Assembly (NCBI RefSeq): GCF_028435365.1
Contig: NZ_JAGTJJ010000075.1
Span: forward strand, 1-39,549
Source of the DNA: Polyangium jinanense
GTDB lineage: Bacteria; Myxococcota; Polyangia; Polyangiales; Polyangiaceae
Direction: 5' to 3'
DNA: 39,549 nucleotides
Shown here: positions 1 to 7,979 of the stretch, piece after piece
Position numbering within the stretch: the stretch's first letter is position 1
How the letters are laid out: each line of letters opens with the position of its first letter
Made by a program: the position numbers and the translations under genes
Notes under the pieces: model-generated
Seen by the model: only the letters and a program-made list of their open reading frames with translations
What the model was told of the DNA's origin: nothing
Database searches by the model: none

Positions 1-110
1 GCATCGCGCAGTTCATCGACCCCGAGTCCAGCGCTTGCGCTGGTCCGGGTCCAGGGGCGGATAGCCCCTGGTGGGGTCTGGGGCAACGCCCCAGCGAAGC
101 GCCTCCTGGA
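1..110 (+). repeat. Palindromic intergenic repeat, copy A (partial, type 2 arm)
   Basis: This is the right-hand part of a type 2 arm of the repeat family described under copy B, cut by the window edge. It starts inside the long hairpin (only loop and right strand GCGCAGTTCATC remain). It is followed by CCAGCGC-TT-GCGCTGG, an AGGGG/CCCCT hairpin and CTGGGGC-AAC-GCCCCAG. It ends about 45 bases before the sdhC-like gene. Confidence 0.8.
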
Positions 111-157
111 TGAGACCTCCTCTTGTCATTCCTGCCCAAAGCTACTAAGGCGACCGC

Positions 158-811
158 ATGTCGGCCGAGACCCTCGATGCTTCTCGCGGCGCGCGTAGGA
201 CGTTCGTCGCCTCGCGCCTCGGATCGCTCCTCGCCTTGGCGCCGCTCGGCGTTTGGACCGTGAACCACGTATGGGACAACCTCGCGGCCTTCCAGGGCGC
301 CGAGGCGTGGCAAACGTCCGTCACCCAGCACGCGCACCCCGTCGCGCATGGGATCACGCTCCTCGTCGTCCTCCTGCCCCTCGTGATCCACACGATCTGG
401 GGCCTTGGCCGGCTCAAGAGCATGCGCCCGAACAACGAGCGGTATGGCTACTTCGCCAACCTCCGCTACATCCTCCAGCGCGCGAGCGCCATCGGCGTGC
501 TCTTCTTCCTCGGCGCGCACATCTGGCTCGCGATGCTCCGCCCGCGGCTCCTGCTCGGCCATGCCGAGGCCTTCTCGGACATCGCGCACGAGATGCACCA
601 CCACATGCCGACGCTCGTGGTCTACATCCTCGGCACCCTCGGCGTCGCGTATCACCTTGCGAATGGCATCGGCACCTTCGCGATGGGCTGGGGCCTCGCT
701 GCGAGCCGCAAGTCGGTCCGCACGATCGAGCGCCTCTCCTACCTCGTCTTCGTCGTTCTGCTCGCCATGTCCTGGGGCGCCATCTACGCGCTCTGGCGCG
801 CCGGTACCTGA
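158..811 (+). CDS. sdhC: Succinate dehydrogenase/fumarate reductase cytochrome b subunit (SdhC-like, di-haem type)
   Basis: This is a 217-residue membrane protein with about five hydrophobic helices (roughly residues 22-38, 62-84, 107-127, 148-175 and 190-212). Histidines sit inside or at the ends of helices: NHVW near 37, HGIT near 64, IHTIWG near 78, GAHIW near 121 and YHLANGI near 166. This matches the family of single-subunit anchors that bind two b haems and pass electrons between the SdhAB head and quinone. The length fits. In most relatives the gene is followed at once by sdhA and sdhB; here a 395-base repeat region and an unrelated lipoprotein gene follow, and the upstream neighbour lies outside the window. 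The ATG at 158 is the first in frame; the ribosome site is weak. Family call is good; complex partner is unknown. Confidence 0.82.
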   Translation: MSAETLDASRGARRTFVASRLGSLLALAPLGVWTVNHVWDNLAAFQGAEAWQTSVTQHAHPVAHGITLLVVLLPLVIHTIWGLGRLKSMRPNNERYGYFANLRYILQRASAIGVLFFLGAHIWLAMLRPRLLLGHAEAFSDIAHEMHHHMPTLVVYILGTLGVAYHLANGIGTFAMGWGLAASRKSVRTIERLSYLVFVVLLAMSWGAIYALWRAGT

Positions 812-829
812 CGCATTGGTCTCTTCTTG

Positions 830-1145
830 GGGCCGCCGCGCCGGGGCGCCGCCCCGGGCCCCGCGGGGGCTATCCGCCCCTCGACCCGGACCAGGGCAAG
901 CCCTGGACCATTTGGGAAGAACTGCGCGATGCGCAGTTCTTCCCACAGGCCGGTGGCAAGACCAGGCACCGCGTTGCCGGTCGAAGCCGTCTCGCTTGGC
1001 AGGGTCGCCGCCGGTCTTGCCTCGACCTGTTCGATGAACTGCGCATCGCGCAGTTCATCGACCCCGGGTCCAGCGCTTGCGCTGGTCCGGGTCCAGGGGT
1101 GGACAACCCCTGGTCGGGGTCCGGGGTGAAACCCCGGCGCTACGC
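830..1145. repeat. Palindromic intergenic repeat, copy B (complete: type 1 + centre + type 2)
   Basis: A complete composite element fills the 395-base gap between two co-directional genes. Left is a type 1 arm in reverse orientation, ending in the long hairpin at 914-944 (arms GAAGAACTGCGC and GCGCAGTTCTTC, loop GAT; 14 bp with flanking G/C). Right is a type 2 arm, starting with the hairpin at 1031-1061 (arms GATGAACTGCGC and GCGCAGTTCATC, loop ATC). An 86-base centre separates them. Moving outward, each arm carries three more hairpins: CCAGGGC-TT-GCCCTGG (type 1) or CCAGCGC-TT-GCGCTGG (type 2), a G4/C4 hairpin, and CCGGGGC or CCGGGGT paired with its complement. No reading frame here looks like a gene. 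Confidence 0.85.
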
Positions 1146-1206
1146 TGCGGAACACCCTCTGAGATCGTTGTCACGAGCCTGGCCGCTCCGTTAAGGTGGC
1201 CGGGCC

Positions 1207-3153
1207 ATGTCCTTGAAATACCTGGGCGCCCGTGTGCCGCGCCCCCTCCTTGCCTACACCTTCGCCCACGCCCTCCTCCTCGCCGGTTGCGGCGGCGAAG
1301 ACGCGCCCGTCTTCACCGCGCCCGATCGCGCCGAGGGCGCACGCGCGCCCCTCACGGCCCCCTGTGGCGACCCGGACGACCTCCGGTGCCTCTTGCCTTG
1401 GCCCTCCAGCGCCTTCCTCGCCGCGGACCCGGCCACCGCCACTGGCGTCCGCCTCCACGTCGAGGCCACGAGCCTCCCGGTCGAGGACGATCCCCGCTCC
1501 CTCGCCCTCGCCGACGGTTTTTCCCGCGTATCGCCGCTCGCCATTGGCTTCGCCGGCCCCGTCGCCGTCCCCGCGGCGGCCTCCTTCACCGAGGGCCCGG
1601 TGCGCCTGCTCCTCGCGCAGCACGACCATGCGCGCCGCGGCGAATCCGTCCCCGTGCGCCTCTCCACGATTCCGGGCGAGGATCCGGCCACCGAAACGCT
1701 CGTCCTCGGCTATCCCATGCGCCCGCTCGAACCCGGCGCCGATTACGTGGCCGTCGTGCTCGACGACCTCAAAATGGAAGACGGCGCCGCCATCGAGCCG
1801 ACCCACCAAACCCGCGTCGCGCTCGGCCTCGCGACCCCGGCCTCGCAAGCCGAAGCCGATCTGCGCGGCTACCACGCCCCGACCCGAAAACTCCTCGCGG
1901 AGGCGGGCATCGATCCGGCCCGCGTCGTGCGCGTCTTCGATTTCACGACCCGCTCCGGCGACGACCCCACGAAGCGGCTCACGGCCATGCGCAAGGCCGC
2001 GATCGACGCCGTCGCCCAGGGCACCGTCACCGTCGAAGTCGACTCCGTCGCCTGGGACCCGAACCCGTCCGTCGCGGCCGTCGTGATGGGCCGCCTCGTC
2101 GGGCTCCCGTCGTTCCTCGAAGACGACCTCGACCTTTCGGTCGACGCGGCCGGCGATGTCGTCGCCAAAGGCACGCACGAGGCGCCTTTCCGCGTCATGG
2201 TCCCGGCCGGCAGCGGCAATTACCGATTCGTCATGTACGGCCACGGCATGGGCGGCGATGTCGACGACAGCTCCTTCGACCAGGAGCTCGGCCAGAATGG
2301 CATCGGCAAGGTCGGCATTCGTTTCGACGGCTGGACGGGCGACGACGTCATCGAGACGTTCGTCAACATGAAGCGCATGGCCGAGGCCACGCACCGCTCC
2401 ACGGCGCGGCTCATGCAAGCGATCGCCGACGGCGCGGGCGTGCAGGCGGCGATGAACACGACGCTCCGCGAGCTGCTCTCGGGCCCCACCTTCGACGGCG
2501 GCGCGAATCCGCTCATCGGCCGCGAGCCCGACGGCAGCATCCCGGTCTGGGCAGGCGGCTCCCTCGGCGGCACGCTCGGCCTCGTGTATGCCTCCGTGGA
2601 CCCCGACATGCATTACGGCGTCCTCAACGTCCCCGGCGCCGGCTGGACCCATTTCATTCCCGGCTCGAACGTCTACTCCACGGTCCGCGGCCTCCTCCGC
2701 CCGAGTTATGGCGGCAACCTCGACGTCGGACATGCGCTCGCGCTGAGCCAATCGAACTGGGACGACGTCGACGGCTCGATCTGGGCGGATCGATCGCCGG
2801 ACGAGCCCACGGCCTATCTGATCCAGGAGAGCATGGGCGACCCCATCCTCCCGAACGAGGGCACGGCATTGCTTTCGGTCGCGGTCGGCGCGGGCCAGGT
2901 GGGCGAGGTCTTGAGCCCGATCCTGGGCGTCGAGACGGCCGCCGAGATCGTCGGCAAGAGCGGGCTGACGCAATTCCGCACGACGGACATGGATGCGTAC
3001 GGCATCCACGGATTCGCCGCGGAGGGCGGCCCCGCCGGGGACGCGGCGCGCCAGCAGATCACGACGTATCTAAAATCGGTCTGGGCGGGTCAGCCCAAGA
3101 TCACGGTGCCGGAGGGCTGCACCGGCGGAAGCTGCGACTTCACGAAGAAGTGA
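1207..3153 (+). CDS. Secreted lipoprotein, alpha/beta-hydrolase (lipase/esterase)-like
   Basis: This is a 648-residue exported lipoprotein. The signal peptide ends in the lipobox LLAGC (Cys28). Residues about 50-320 resemble the N-terminal part of large bacterial lipoprotein lipases (PSSxF motif near 66-70 and a strand-rich YVAVVLDDL segment near 180). Residues about 325-625 look like an alpha/beta-hydrolase: GHGMGG at 345-350 could be the oxyanion loop, GGSLGG at 450-455 carries the nucleophile Ser452, GDPILP at 544-549 offers Asp545, and GIHGF at 599-603 offers His601. The triad is read from motif order only, and the substrate is unknown. The stop is directly abutted by the stop of the convergent gene, with no spacer for a terminator. 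The ATG at 1207 gives the signal peptide. Confidence 0.72.
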   Translation: MSLKYLGARVPRPLLAYTFAHALLLAGCGGEDAPVFTAPDRAEGARAPLTAPCGDPDDLRCLLPWPSSAFLAADPATATGVRLHVEATSLPVEDDPRSLALADGFSRVSPLAIGFAGPVAVPAAASFTEGPVRLLLAQHDHARRGESVPVRLSTIPGEDPATETLVLGYPMRPLEPGADYVAVVLDDLKMEDGAAIEPTHQTRVALGLATPASQAEADLRGYHAPTRKLLAEAGIDPARVVRVFDFTTRSGDDPTKRLTAMRKAAIDAVAQGTVTVEVDSVAWDPNPSVAAVVMGRLVGLPSFLEDDLDLSVDAAGDVVAKGTHEAPFRVMVPAGSGNYRFVMYGHGMGGDVDDSSFDQELGQNGIGKVGIRFDGWTGDDVIETFVNMKRMAEATHRSTARLMQAIADGAGVQAAMNTTLRELLSGPTFDGGANPLIGREPDGSIPVWAGGSLGGTLGLVYASVDPDMHYGVLNVPGAGWTHFIPGSNVYSTVRGLLRPSYGGNLDVGHALALSQSNWDDVDGSIWADRSPDEPTAYLIQESMGDPILPNEGTALLSVAVGAGQVGEVLSPILGVETAAEIVGKSGLTQFRTTDMDAYGIHGFAAEGGPAGDAARQQITTYLKSVWAGQPKITVPEGCTGGSCDFTKK

Positions 3154-3987
3154 TCACTTCAAGACGAGTTTCCCCGCCTTCGTGAGACAACTGAACGTCT
3201 CATTGTTCGGCGGGGTACCGTCGTCGTCGCAGGGCGGGGGTACGTCGAACGCACCGCCGACCGGCGCTTTCGGATACCAACAGACGCCGTCGAGGTGACG
3301 AACGAGATACTTTTCGTCGCCCTCCGAGGCGTTCTCGATCTCCCAGTCGGTCGAATCGTACACGATGATCGAGCCGCTCTCGCAGATCTCCTCGGCCCCC
3401 TTCACGTGCTCCTTTTTCCAGATGGGAGCGGGCTTGTTACCCTTGGCAGGCATGCGGTCACAGGGGACGATCTGGCGGGCGCCGTCCAATCGCTGCGCGG
3501 ACATGCTGCCGAGGTTCCGGAGGGGCATGACAGTCGTGGTCCACTCCGTCCCCGGGCGCTGCTCGCCGGCCCTCACGTAGAGCGAGGCATACCCACACGC
3601 CTCCTCGGTCGAGCCCTTCTTACGGATGGCGTCCCGCATCTGCCCGCATTTCCGCTCGGCATCCTCGACCTTCATGGGACCCTCGACAGTCTCGACGGTC
3701 CACGCGTCCTCGAAGGTCCCGTGGGTGGCATCAGAGCAAGCCTGCGCCTGGACGATGGCATTGAAGTAAGCCTCCATCGAGGCAAAGTCCGTCTTCGATG
3801 CCTCGACGGTGGCATTGTATTTCTTCGCAAAGTCCGCGAGCCAAGCCTTGCCTTCCTCTGTCGCCGCGCCTCCATCGGACGTCGCAGCAGCGATCAGCGC
3901 CTCGCAGCCGAGCGGCCCCGCACACGCGAGCAAGAGGAACAGCGGCCCCAGAATCCCGCTCCACCGCGTCGAGATGGTACGTTTCAT
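3154..3987 (-). CDS. Putative lipoprotein of unknown function
   Basis: This is a 277-residue exported protein. The frame is open further upstream to about 4401, but that extension runs through repeat copy C and the 42-bp repeats; the ATG at 3987 gives a clean signal peptide (KRT start, hydrophobic core, PLGC near Cys28). The lipobox is imperfect (Pro at -3), so either a lipoprotein or a cleaved secreted protein is possible. The mature part has about ten cysteines and a helical stretch (residues 45-135), but no domain I recognise. It is tail-to-tail with the lipase-like gene: the two stop codons are adjacent (TGA|TCA), so the transcripts must overlap or share a stop signal inside a gene. Confidence 0.7.
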   Translation of the reverse strand: MKRTISTRWSGILGPLFLLLACAGPLGCEALIAAATSDGGAATEEGKAWLADFAKKYNATVEASKTDFASMEAYFNAIVQAQACSDATHGTFEDAWTVETVEGPMKVEDAERKCGQMRDAIRKKGSTEEACGYASLYVRAGEQRPGTEWTTTVMPLRNLGSMSAQRLDGARQIVPCDRMPAKGNKPAPIWKKEHVKGAEEICESGSIIVYDSTDWEIENASEGDEKYLVRHLDGVCWYPKAPVGGAFDVPPPCDDDGTPPNNETFSCLTKAGKLVLK

Positions 3988-4073
3988 TATATCACCCAAA
4001 TTTCCGTTCGATTGTACGAGATACCCGTCAGCTCGTTGACACCGTGGGCGTCTATCACGCCCCCCGGCTTTAT

Positions 4074-4197
4074 GGAAGAACTGCGCAACGCGCAGTTCTT
4101 CCACCCCGCGTCCAGGGCTTGCCCTGGTTCGGGTCGAGGGGCGAACAGCCCCCGCGGGGCCCGGGGCAGCGCCCCGGCGCGGCGGCCCCAAGCAAGG
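4074..4197 (+). repeat. Palindromic intergenic repeat, copy C (type 1 arm alone)
   Basis: This is a solitary type 1 arm with no centre and no type 2 partner. The long hairpin is at 4074-4102 (loop AAC instead of GAT). It is followed by CCAGGGC-TT-GCCCTGG, a GGGGC/GCCCC hairpin and CCGGGGC-AGC-GCCCCGG. It sits upstream of the gene at 3154-3987 (- strand), so it would not act as that gene's terminator. Confidence 0.85.
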
Positions 4198-4214
4198 CAA
4201 CTTGACCACCCCGC

Positions 4215-4490
4215 CCCCCGCTCGATCGCACCTCGACAGGAAGCTCATCCCTCTGAAGCACGCTCGATCGGGCATCCACCATGAACCCGATCCCGCGGCC
4301 CCCCGACCGCTCGCACACCGGCGTGACCTCGTTCCCCCCGACGTGCGATCCGTCGCACATGCACCATGAAGGCGACTACCCCGACGCGCGATCGATCGCA
4401 CGCCGGGGTAGTCCCGATGCCCCCCGATGCCCGCTCGCTCGTCCTTCGAGGTGATCGTCTTCCCTCCGAAGCGCGATCGAGCGGACCCGG
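4215..4490. repeat. Degenerate ~42-bp tandem repeat with palindromic GATCG cores
   Basis: Seven short palindrome-like cores recur at about 4225, 4266, 4312, 4350, 4394, 4436 and 4477, that is every 38-46 bases. Typical cores are CGCTCGATCGCAC, GTGCGATCCGTCGCAC and GCGCGATCGATCGCAC. The stretches between cores also align, for example CTCATCCCTCTGAAG with GTGATCGTCTTCCCTCCGAAG. Both strands read as loosely repeating 14-residue peptides (42 bases), but stops and frame changes argue against a protein. The block lies between two - strand genes and just downstream of the gene at 4501-5238. Confidence 0.6.
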
Positions 4491-4500
4491 GGGGTGATCG

Positions 4501-5238
4501 TCAGTCCGTGCCCGCCTCGGAACCCTTGGGCGCGGGGGCTGCCTTGCTCGCGATCGCGTCCGCGCGCATCTGGGCGAGCTGGTCGAACAAACCGAACACC
4601 CGCGCGTCGAGGTCCCTCGGCAGGGCCGCGTTCACGGCGATCTCGTCGCCGAGCGCCCCGCGGAAGCGGCCCAGGACCGCCAGCGTCGACGTGCGAATCC
4701 GACCCGCATCGCGGCGCGTTCCCGTGTCAGCATCCGCCCGCTGGCTCAGAAGCGCGCCGATCTGCTCGGCCGCGCCCACGTACCCCTCGGCCCAATCGAG
4801 GAGCGTGAGCCCCTCCGCGATGGGAATGAGCTGCAAATCGGCCTTCAAGTCATCGATCTTCTTCCGATGCTCGATCGCCGCGTGGACCTCTTGCACGTAG
4901 GTCGCCTGCAAGTCGTCGAGCTGCGGAATGAACGCCGCCCGCACCCGCCCGACCGCCGCCCGCACATGCGCCGGCACCTTGGGGCACCGTTCATACGCCT
5001 CCGTCATGTGCCAGATCGCCGAGCCGAACCCATCGTGCACGTCGTCGGCCTCCGCCATCGACTCGGCGAGCGGCTTGCCCCCCGTGAGCGCCCCCGGGAG
5101 CGCGTCGATCTGCTGCTTCTTCGCAAGGAGAATCGACTCGTACGTCTTGCCCGCACCAGACAGGACCAGCGCCGCATGACGCTCACTGAACAGGTCCGCC
5201 AGCGCAACCTTGAGAGCCGCCAAGGACAGATATCTCAT
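4501..5238 (-). CDS. Conserved-looking hypothetical protein, all-helical, cytoplasmic
   Basis: This is a 245-residue protein without signal peptide or membrane segment. It is rich in Ala, Leu, Asp and Arg and is predicted mostly helical, with an amphipathic middle (about 95-150, PQLDDLQATYVQEVHAAIEH region) and a second helical stretch (165-225). No catalytic motif was recognised. The third-position GC pattern is that of a real gene and the start ATG at 5238 is the only good one; no strong ribosome site is visible. It is divergent from the TPR gene at 5642, with repeat copy D between them. Function is unknown. Confidence 0.65.
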   Translation of the reverse strand: MRYLSLAALKVALADLFSERHAALVLSGAGKTYESILLAKKQQIDALPGALTGGKPLAESMAEADDVHDGFGSAIWHMTEAYERCPKVPAHVRAAVGRVRAAFIPQLDDLQATYVQEVHAAIEHRKKIDDLKADLQLIPIAEGLTLLDWAEGYVGAAEQIGALLSQRADADTGTRRDAGRIRTSTLAVLGRFRGALGDEIAVNAALPRDLDARVFGLFDQLAQMRADAIASKAAPAPKGSEAGTD

Positions 5239-5290
5239 GCCAACGGACGTTACAGGCAGTGAGCCGGAAAACGCAAGAAGGAGTGCAAAC

Positions 5291-5602
5291 TGGGGCGCCG
5301 CGCTGGGGCGTTGCCCCAGGCCCCACCAGGGGCTGTCCGCCCCTGGACCCGGACCAGCCAGGGGCTGGACCCGGGGTCGATGAACTGCGCGATGCGCAGT
5401 TCATCGAACAGGTCAGACCCCGCCAGCCAAGACAGCCGCGCTGCCGTTTCGACGGGCAAGGCTGTCTTACCGGCCCGTTGGAAGAACTGCGCGGAGCGCA
5501 GTTCTTCCACCAAAGGTCCAGGGCTTGCCCTGGTCCGGGTCGAGGGGCGGATAGCCCCCGCGGGGCCCGGGGCAGAGCCCCGGCGCGACGGCCCCAAGAA
5601 GA
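5291..5602. repeat. Palindromic intergenic repeat, copy D (complete: type 2 + centre + type 1)
   Basis: This is a complete composite in the opposite orientation to copy B. The type 2 long hairpin is at 5377-5407 and the type 1 long hairpin at 5480-5508 (loop GGA). The outer type 2 hairpin is CTGGGGC-GTT-GCCCCAG, against CCGGGGT-GAA-ACCCCGG in copy B: the sequence differs but the pairing is kept. The second hairpin is CCAGCC/GGCTGG. The element occupies the gap between divergent genes, so their promoters must lie within or at the edges of it. Confidence 0.85.
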
Positions 5603-5641
5603 GACGCATGCTCAGGGCGCGTACGTGTAGAATGCTGCGCC

Positions 5642-6766
5642 ATGACGAGCCAAGGCAGAGCCCCCAATGCGACGGCGCGTGCGTGCCTCGACAAGGCTGC
5701 GCGTGAGATTGCGGCGAATCGGCCGCGTGAGGCTTATGCGCTTGCGGACCAGGCGATCGAGGCGGATGGGGATTGCGCGGCGACCCTTGGCGAGGCTGGG
5801 CGGTGGATGCTCGAGGCGGCTTTGTTTTTTGACGAGACGTGGGTCGCGCGTATGGTTGGGCGGGCCGAGTTGGTTGTGCTCGAGGCGCTTGGGCTCGACT
5901 GGAGCTTGCCTGTGGCGCGCGAGACGATCGGGAAGATCTCCGCGGTCCTCTGCAGGGTGGACCGGCCGCACCGCCCTGAGGTGCTCGAGCTCTTGAACCT
6001 CGGCAACGAGTGTTTCATGGCGAGCCGGTTTGCTGAGGCTGAGCCTTATTTTGTGCGGGCGACGAAGCTTGATCCCACGGATGCGACTGCGCACAAGTAC
6101 CTCGGCAACACCTACTACAACCAGAAGCGCCTTCCCGAGGCTGTGTTTTGCTTCCGCCGCGCGACGGAGCTCGATCCGCTCGATCCCCAGGCGTTCAAGT
6201 TCCTTGCCGACGCGCATTTCATGCGCGAGGAGCATAAGCTCGGGTGGCATGCGCTGTATGGCGCGATCGCGGCGAACCCGCGGTACTGGTCGGCGTGGCT
6301 TATGCTCGATCGGCTGCTCGCTCAAAGTGGCGTCAAGATGCGCCGCTTTTTCCCGCGCCCGGCGGCGTTGCCGGACTTCAAGACGAAGACCATCATGGTC
6401 TACCCGTCGGCGCACCCTGCCACGGCCGAGGCGTGGAAGCACCATGCGGCCGCTTGGCTCGGGGGGGCTGCGTCGAACGCGTCACGGTATGCGTGCGCGC
6501 TCGATGCGATTACGCGGATGACCGAGTTCGTCACCTGGCTTCGCCAGAACGATGAAGCCTCGTTTCGCGAGCTCGACTTCGAGCTCATGCTCTTGCCCGA
6601 GCTCGCCAAACGGGGTGATCTCCGGCATGTCGTCCTCGTGCTTTGTTATGAAGAGTCGTTCCGGCCCGAGCTCGAGGCGTATAAGCAGCAATGGGCGAAA
6701 GCGACGGGGGATCCGATCGAGGCGGTGCAGAATTTTCTCGTGCGCACGCGCCTGCGGCCGTTGTAA
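5642..6766 (+). CDS. Tetratricopeptide-repeat protein
   Basis: This is a 374-residue cytoplasmic protein (no signal peptide). Two clear TPR units lie at about residues 118-151 and 152-185 (LGNECFMASRFAEAEPYF..ATKLDP and LGNTYYNQKRLPEAVFCF..ATELDP), with weaker units before (about 18-50) and after (about 186-220). The C-terminal 150 residues (PRPAALPDF onward, ending RTRLRPL) match nothing I know and may be a separate domain. TPRs are protein-binding scaffolds; the partner is unknown. Codon use is less GC-biased at third positions than in neighbouring genes (many GCT, TTT, CTT), which could mean different ancestry or expression. The ATG at 5642 follows repeat copy D by 40 bases. Confidence 0.75.
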   Translation: MTSQGRAPNATARACLDKAAREIAANRPREAYALADQAIEADGDCAATLGEAGRWMLEAALFFDETWVARMVGRAELVVLEALGLDWSLPVARETIGKISAVLCRVDRPHRPEVLELLNLGNECFMASRFAEAEPYFVRATKLDPTDATAHKYLGNTYYNQKRLPEAVFCFRRATELDPLDPQAFKFLADAHFMREEHKLGWHALYGAIAANPRYWSAWLMLDRLLAQSGVKMRRFFPRPAALPDFKTKTIMVYPSAHPATAEAWKHHAAAWLGGAASNASRYACALDAITRMTEFVTWLRQNDEASFRELDFELMLLPELAKRGDLRHVVLVLCYEESFRPELEAYKQQWAKATGDPIEAVQNFLVRTRLRPL

Positions 6767-6783
6767 GGCGGGCCCAAGAAGCG

Positions 6784-6800
6784 TTAACAATCGCTAACGA
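6784..6800 (+). promoter_or_regulatory. Paired TTAAC box, candidate OmpR-family regulator site
   Basis: TTAACAATCG CTAACGA starts 59 bases before the ATG at 6843. The two TAAC halves are 10 bases apart, one helical turn, as expected for a tandem OmpR-type dimer. The first eleven bases are identical to those of the box at 11093, in front of the CotH operon. It is AT-rich in an otherwise very GC-rich sequence. Binding is inferred. Confidence 0.5.
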
Positions 6801-6842
6801 GAACACAACAATAAGTTCACCGGATTGGCGCACTGTCGTCAC

Positions 6843-7907
6843 ATGACGACGCTTACGCCTGGCTTGCCTCGAAATGTCCGGAAGAATCCCCGCGCGCGGC
6901 ACGCTGCCGCTGCTTTCGCCGGACTGTTTTGCTTGCCGCTCCTCGCCTGCTCCACCTCTGAGGGCGGGAACGCGTCCGGGTCTGGCGGCAATGGTGGCGC
7001 GGGCGGCGGCCCGCCGGATGCCGAGCCTGGCGACTCTTCCATTCTCGTCGGCTCGTTCCAGGTGCGCCTCGTCGCGCCCGTTCCTGCGTCTGGGAATACG
7101 CCGGCGACGCCGGGGAGCACGGCGGTGCTCGGCAAGGTTTACGACGGCCCCACGCCCTCGCAGATCATCTGGGAGGAAGCCGCGAAGGAAGGCGCTTGCA
7201 AGCTTTCTACCCCGCGCGTCCCTTTTTGCAGCCAGCCTTGTGGCGGCAGCGCTGCCTGCGTGGAGGACGATCAATGCCAGAATTATCCGCTCGCGCACGG
7301 CGCCGGCAAGGTCACGGTCAAGGGCCTGCACACCGAATCAGGTGAGGATGGCTTCAGCATGGATCCCGTGGTGAACGCCTATCAGCCGCCTGCAAGCGTA
7401 AAACTCCCCTACCCCGCGTTCGCCGAGGGAGACGTGATCTCCTTCCAGGCGGCTGGCGACTACTTCAGCGCCTTCACGCTCGAAGCCGCCGGCATCGCTC
7501 CCCTTGATCTCACCAGCGAGACGCTCACGCTCGAATCCGGCAAACCGGTTTCGCTCGCCTGGGCTCCGCCGACGAAGACCGGGAGCTCTCGCATCTACGT
7601 AAAACTCGACATCAGCCATCACGGCGGCACGAAGGGTATGATCGAGTGCGATGCCGACGACACCGGATCGCTCGAGATTCCGGCCGCGCTCCTCACAAAA
7701 CTCCTCGACCTTGGGGTCGCGGGGTACCCTTCCATCGTCGTCGCTCGGAAATCGACGGGTTCCGCGACCATCAAAGAGGGCCGCGTCGACCTCGTCGTCA
7801 CCTCGTCGATTGAAGAGGCCGTGCAGATCCCCGGGCTCACGTCGTGCACGGTCGACGAGGATTGCCCGAGCGGTCAGATTTGCCAGGCCGATCTCACCTG
7901 CAAATGA
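6843..7907 (+). CDS. Secreted lipoprotein of unknown function
   Basis: This is a 354-residue exported lipoprotein. A basic N-terminus and hydrophobic core end in LPLLAC (Cys36), followed by a Gly/Ser/Asn linker typical of this genome. The body (about 60-330) looks beta-rich with no recognised domain. The C-terminus carries the short Cys motif CTVDEDCPSGQICQADLTC seen in many myxobacterial surface proteins. Six bases upstream in frame a TTG could extend it by six residues; the ATG at 6843 is preferred. It lies 72 bases before the next lipoprotein gene and a paired TTAAC box precedes it, so it is probably first in an operon with 7980-8969 and 9010-11058. Confidence 0.72.
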   Translation: MTTLTPGLPRNVRKNPRARHAAAAFAGLFCLPLLACSTSEGGNASGSGGNGGAGGGPPDAEPGDSSILVGSFQVRLVAPVPASGNTPATPGSTAVLGKVYDGPTPSQIIWEEAAKEGACKLSTPRVPFCSQPCGGSAACVEDDQCQNYPLAHGAGKVTVKGLHTESGEDGFSMDPVVNAYQPPASVKLPYPAFAEGDVISFQAAGDYFSAFTLEAAGIAPLDLTSETLTLESGKPVSLAWAPPTKTGSSRIYVKLDISHHGGTKGMIECDADDTGSLEIPAALLTKLLDLGVAGYPSIVVARKSTGSATIKEGRVDLVVTSSIEEAVQIPGLTSCTVDEDCPSGQICQADLTCK

Positions 7908-7915
7908 ATTTCCTC

Positions 7916-7958
7916 CGGATGCGGTGCATCCGAAAAATACGCTGGAACGAATCCAGCG
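7916..7958 (+). other. Two tandem hairpins in the intergenic leader
   Basis: CGGATGC-GGT-GCATCCG (7916-7932) is followed by CGCTGGA-ACGAA-TCCAGCG (7940-7958). They fill the gap between two lipoprotein genes and end nine bases before the ribosome site of the next one (AAAGGAG near 7967). The first stem is followed by A residues rather than T, so it does not look like an intrinsic terminator. mRNA processing, stability or an attenuating leader are possible. Confidence 0.45.
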
Positions 7959-7979
7959 AGCTCTAGAAAGGAGCTTGTC

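Noticed and set aside
784..1155. Short open frames on both strands within the palindromic repeat copies (also at 4070-4400, 5183-5700, 17019-17606)
   Set aside because: Their peptides are translations of the repeat and recur in different frames at each copy; no initiation signal.
3988..4401. N-terminal extension of the lipoprotein at 3154-3987
   Set aside because: The extension is a translation of repeat copy C and the 42-bp array, and it would bury the signal peptide.
7916..7932. Intrinsic terminator after the lipoprotein gene
   Set aside because: The stem is followed by A, not T, residues, and the next gene is close with its own ribosome site; listed as a leader hairpin instead.
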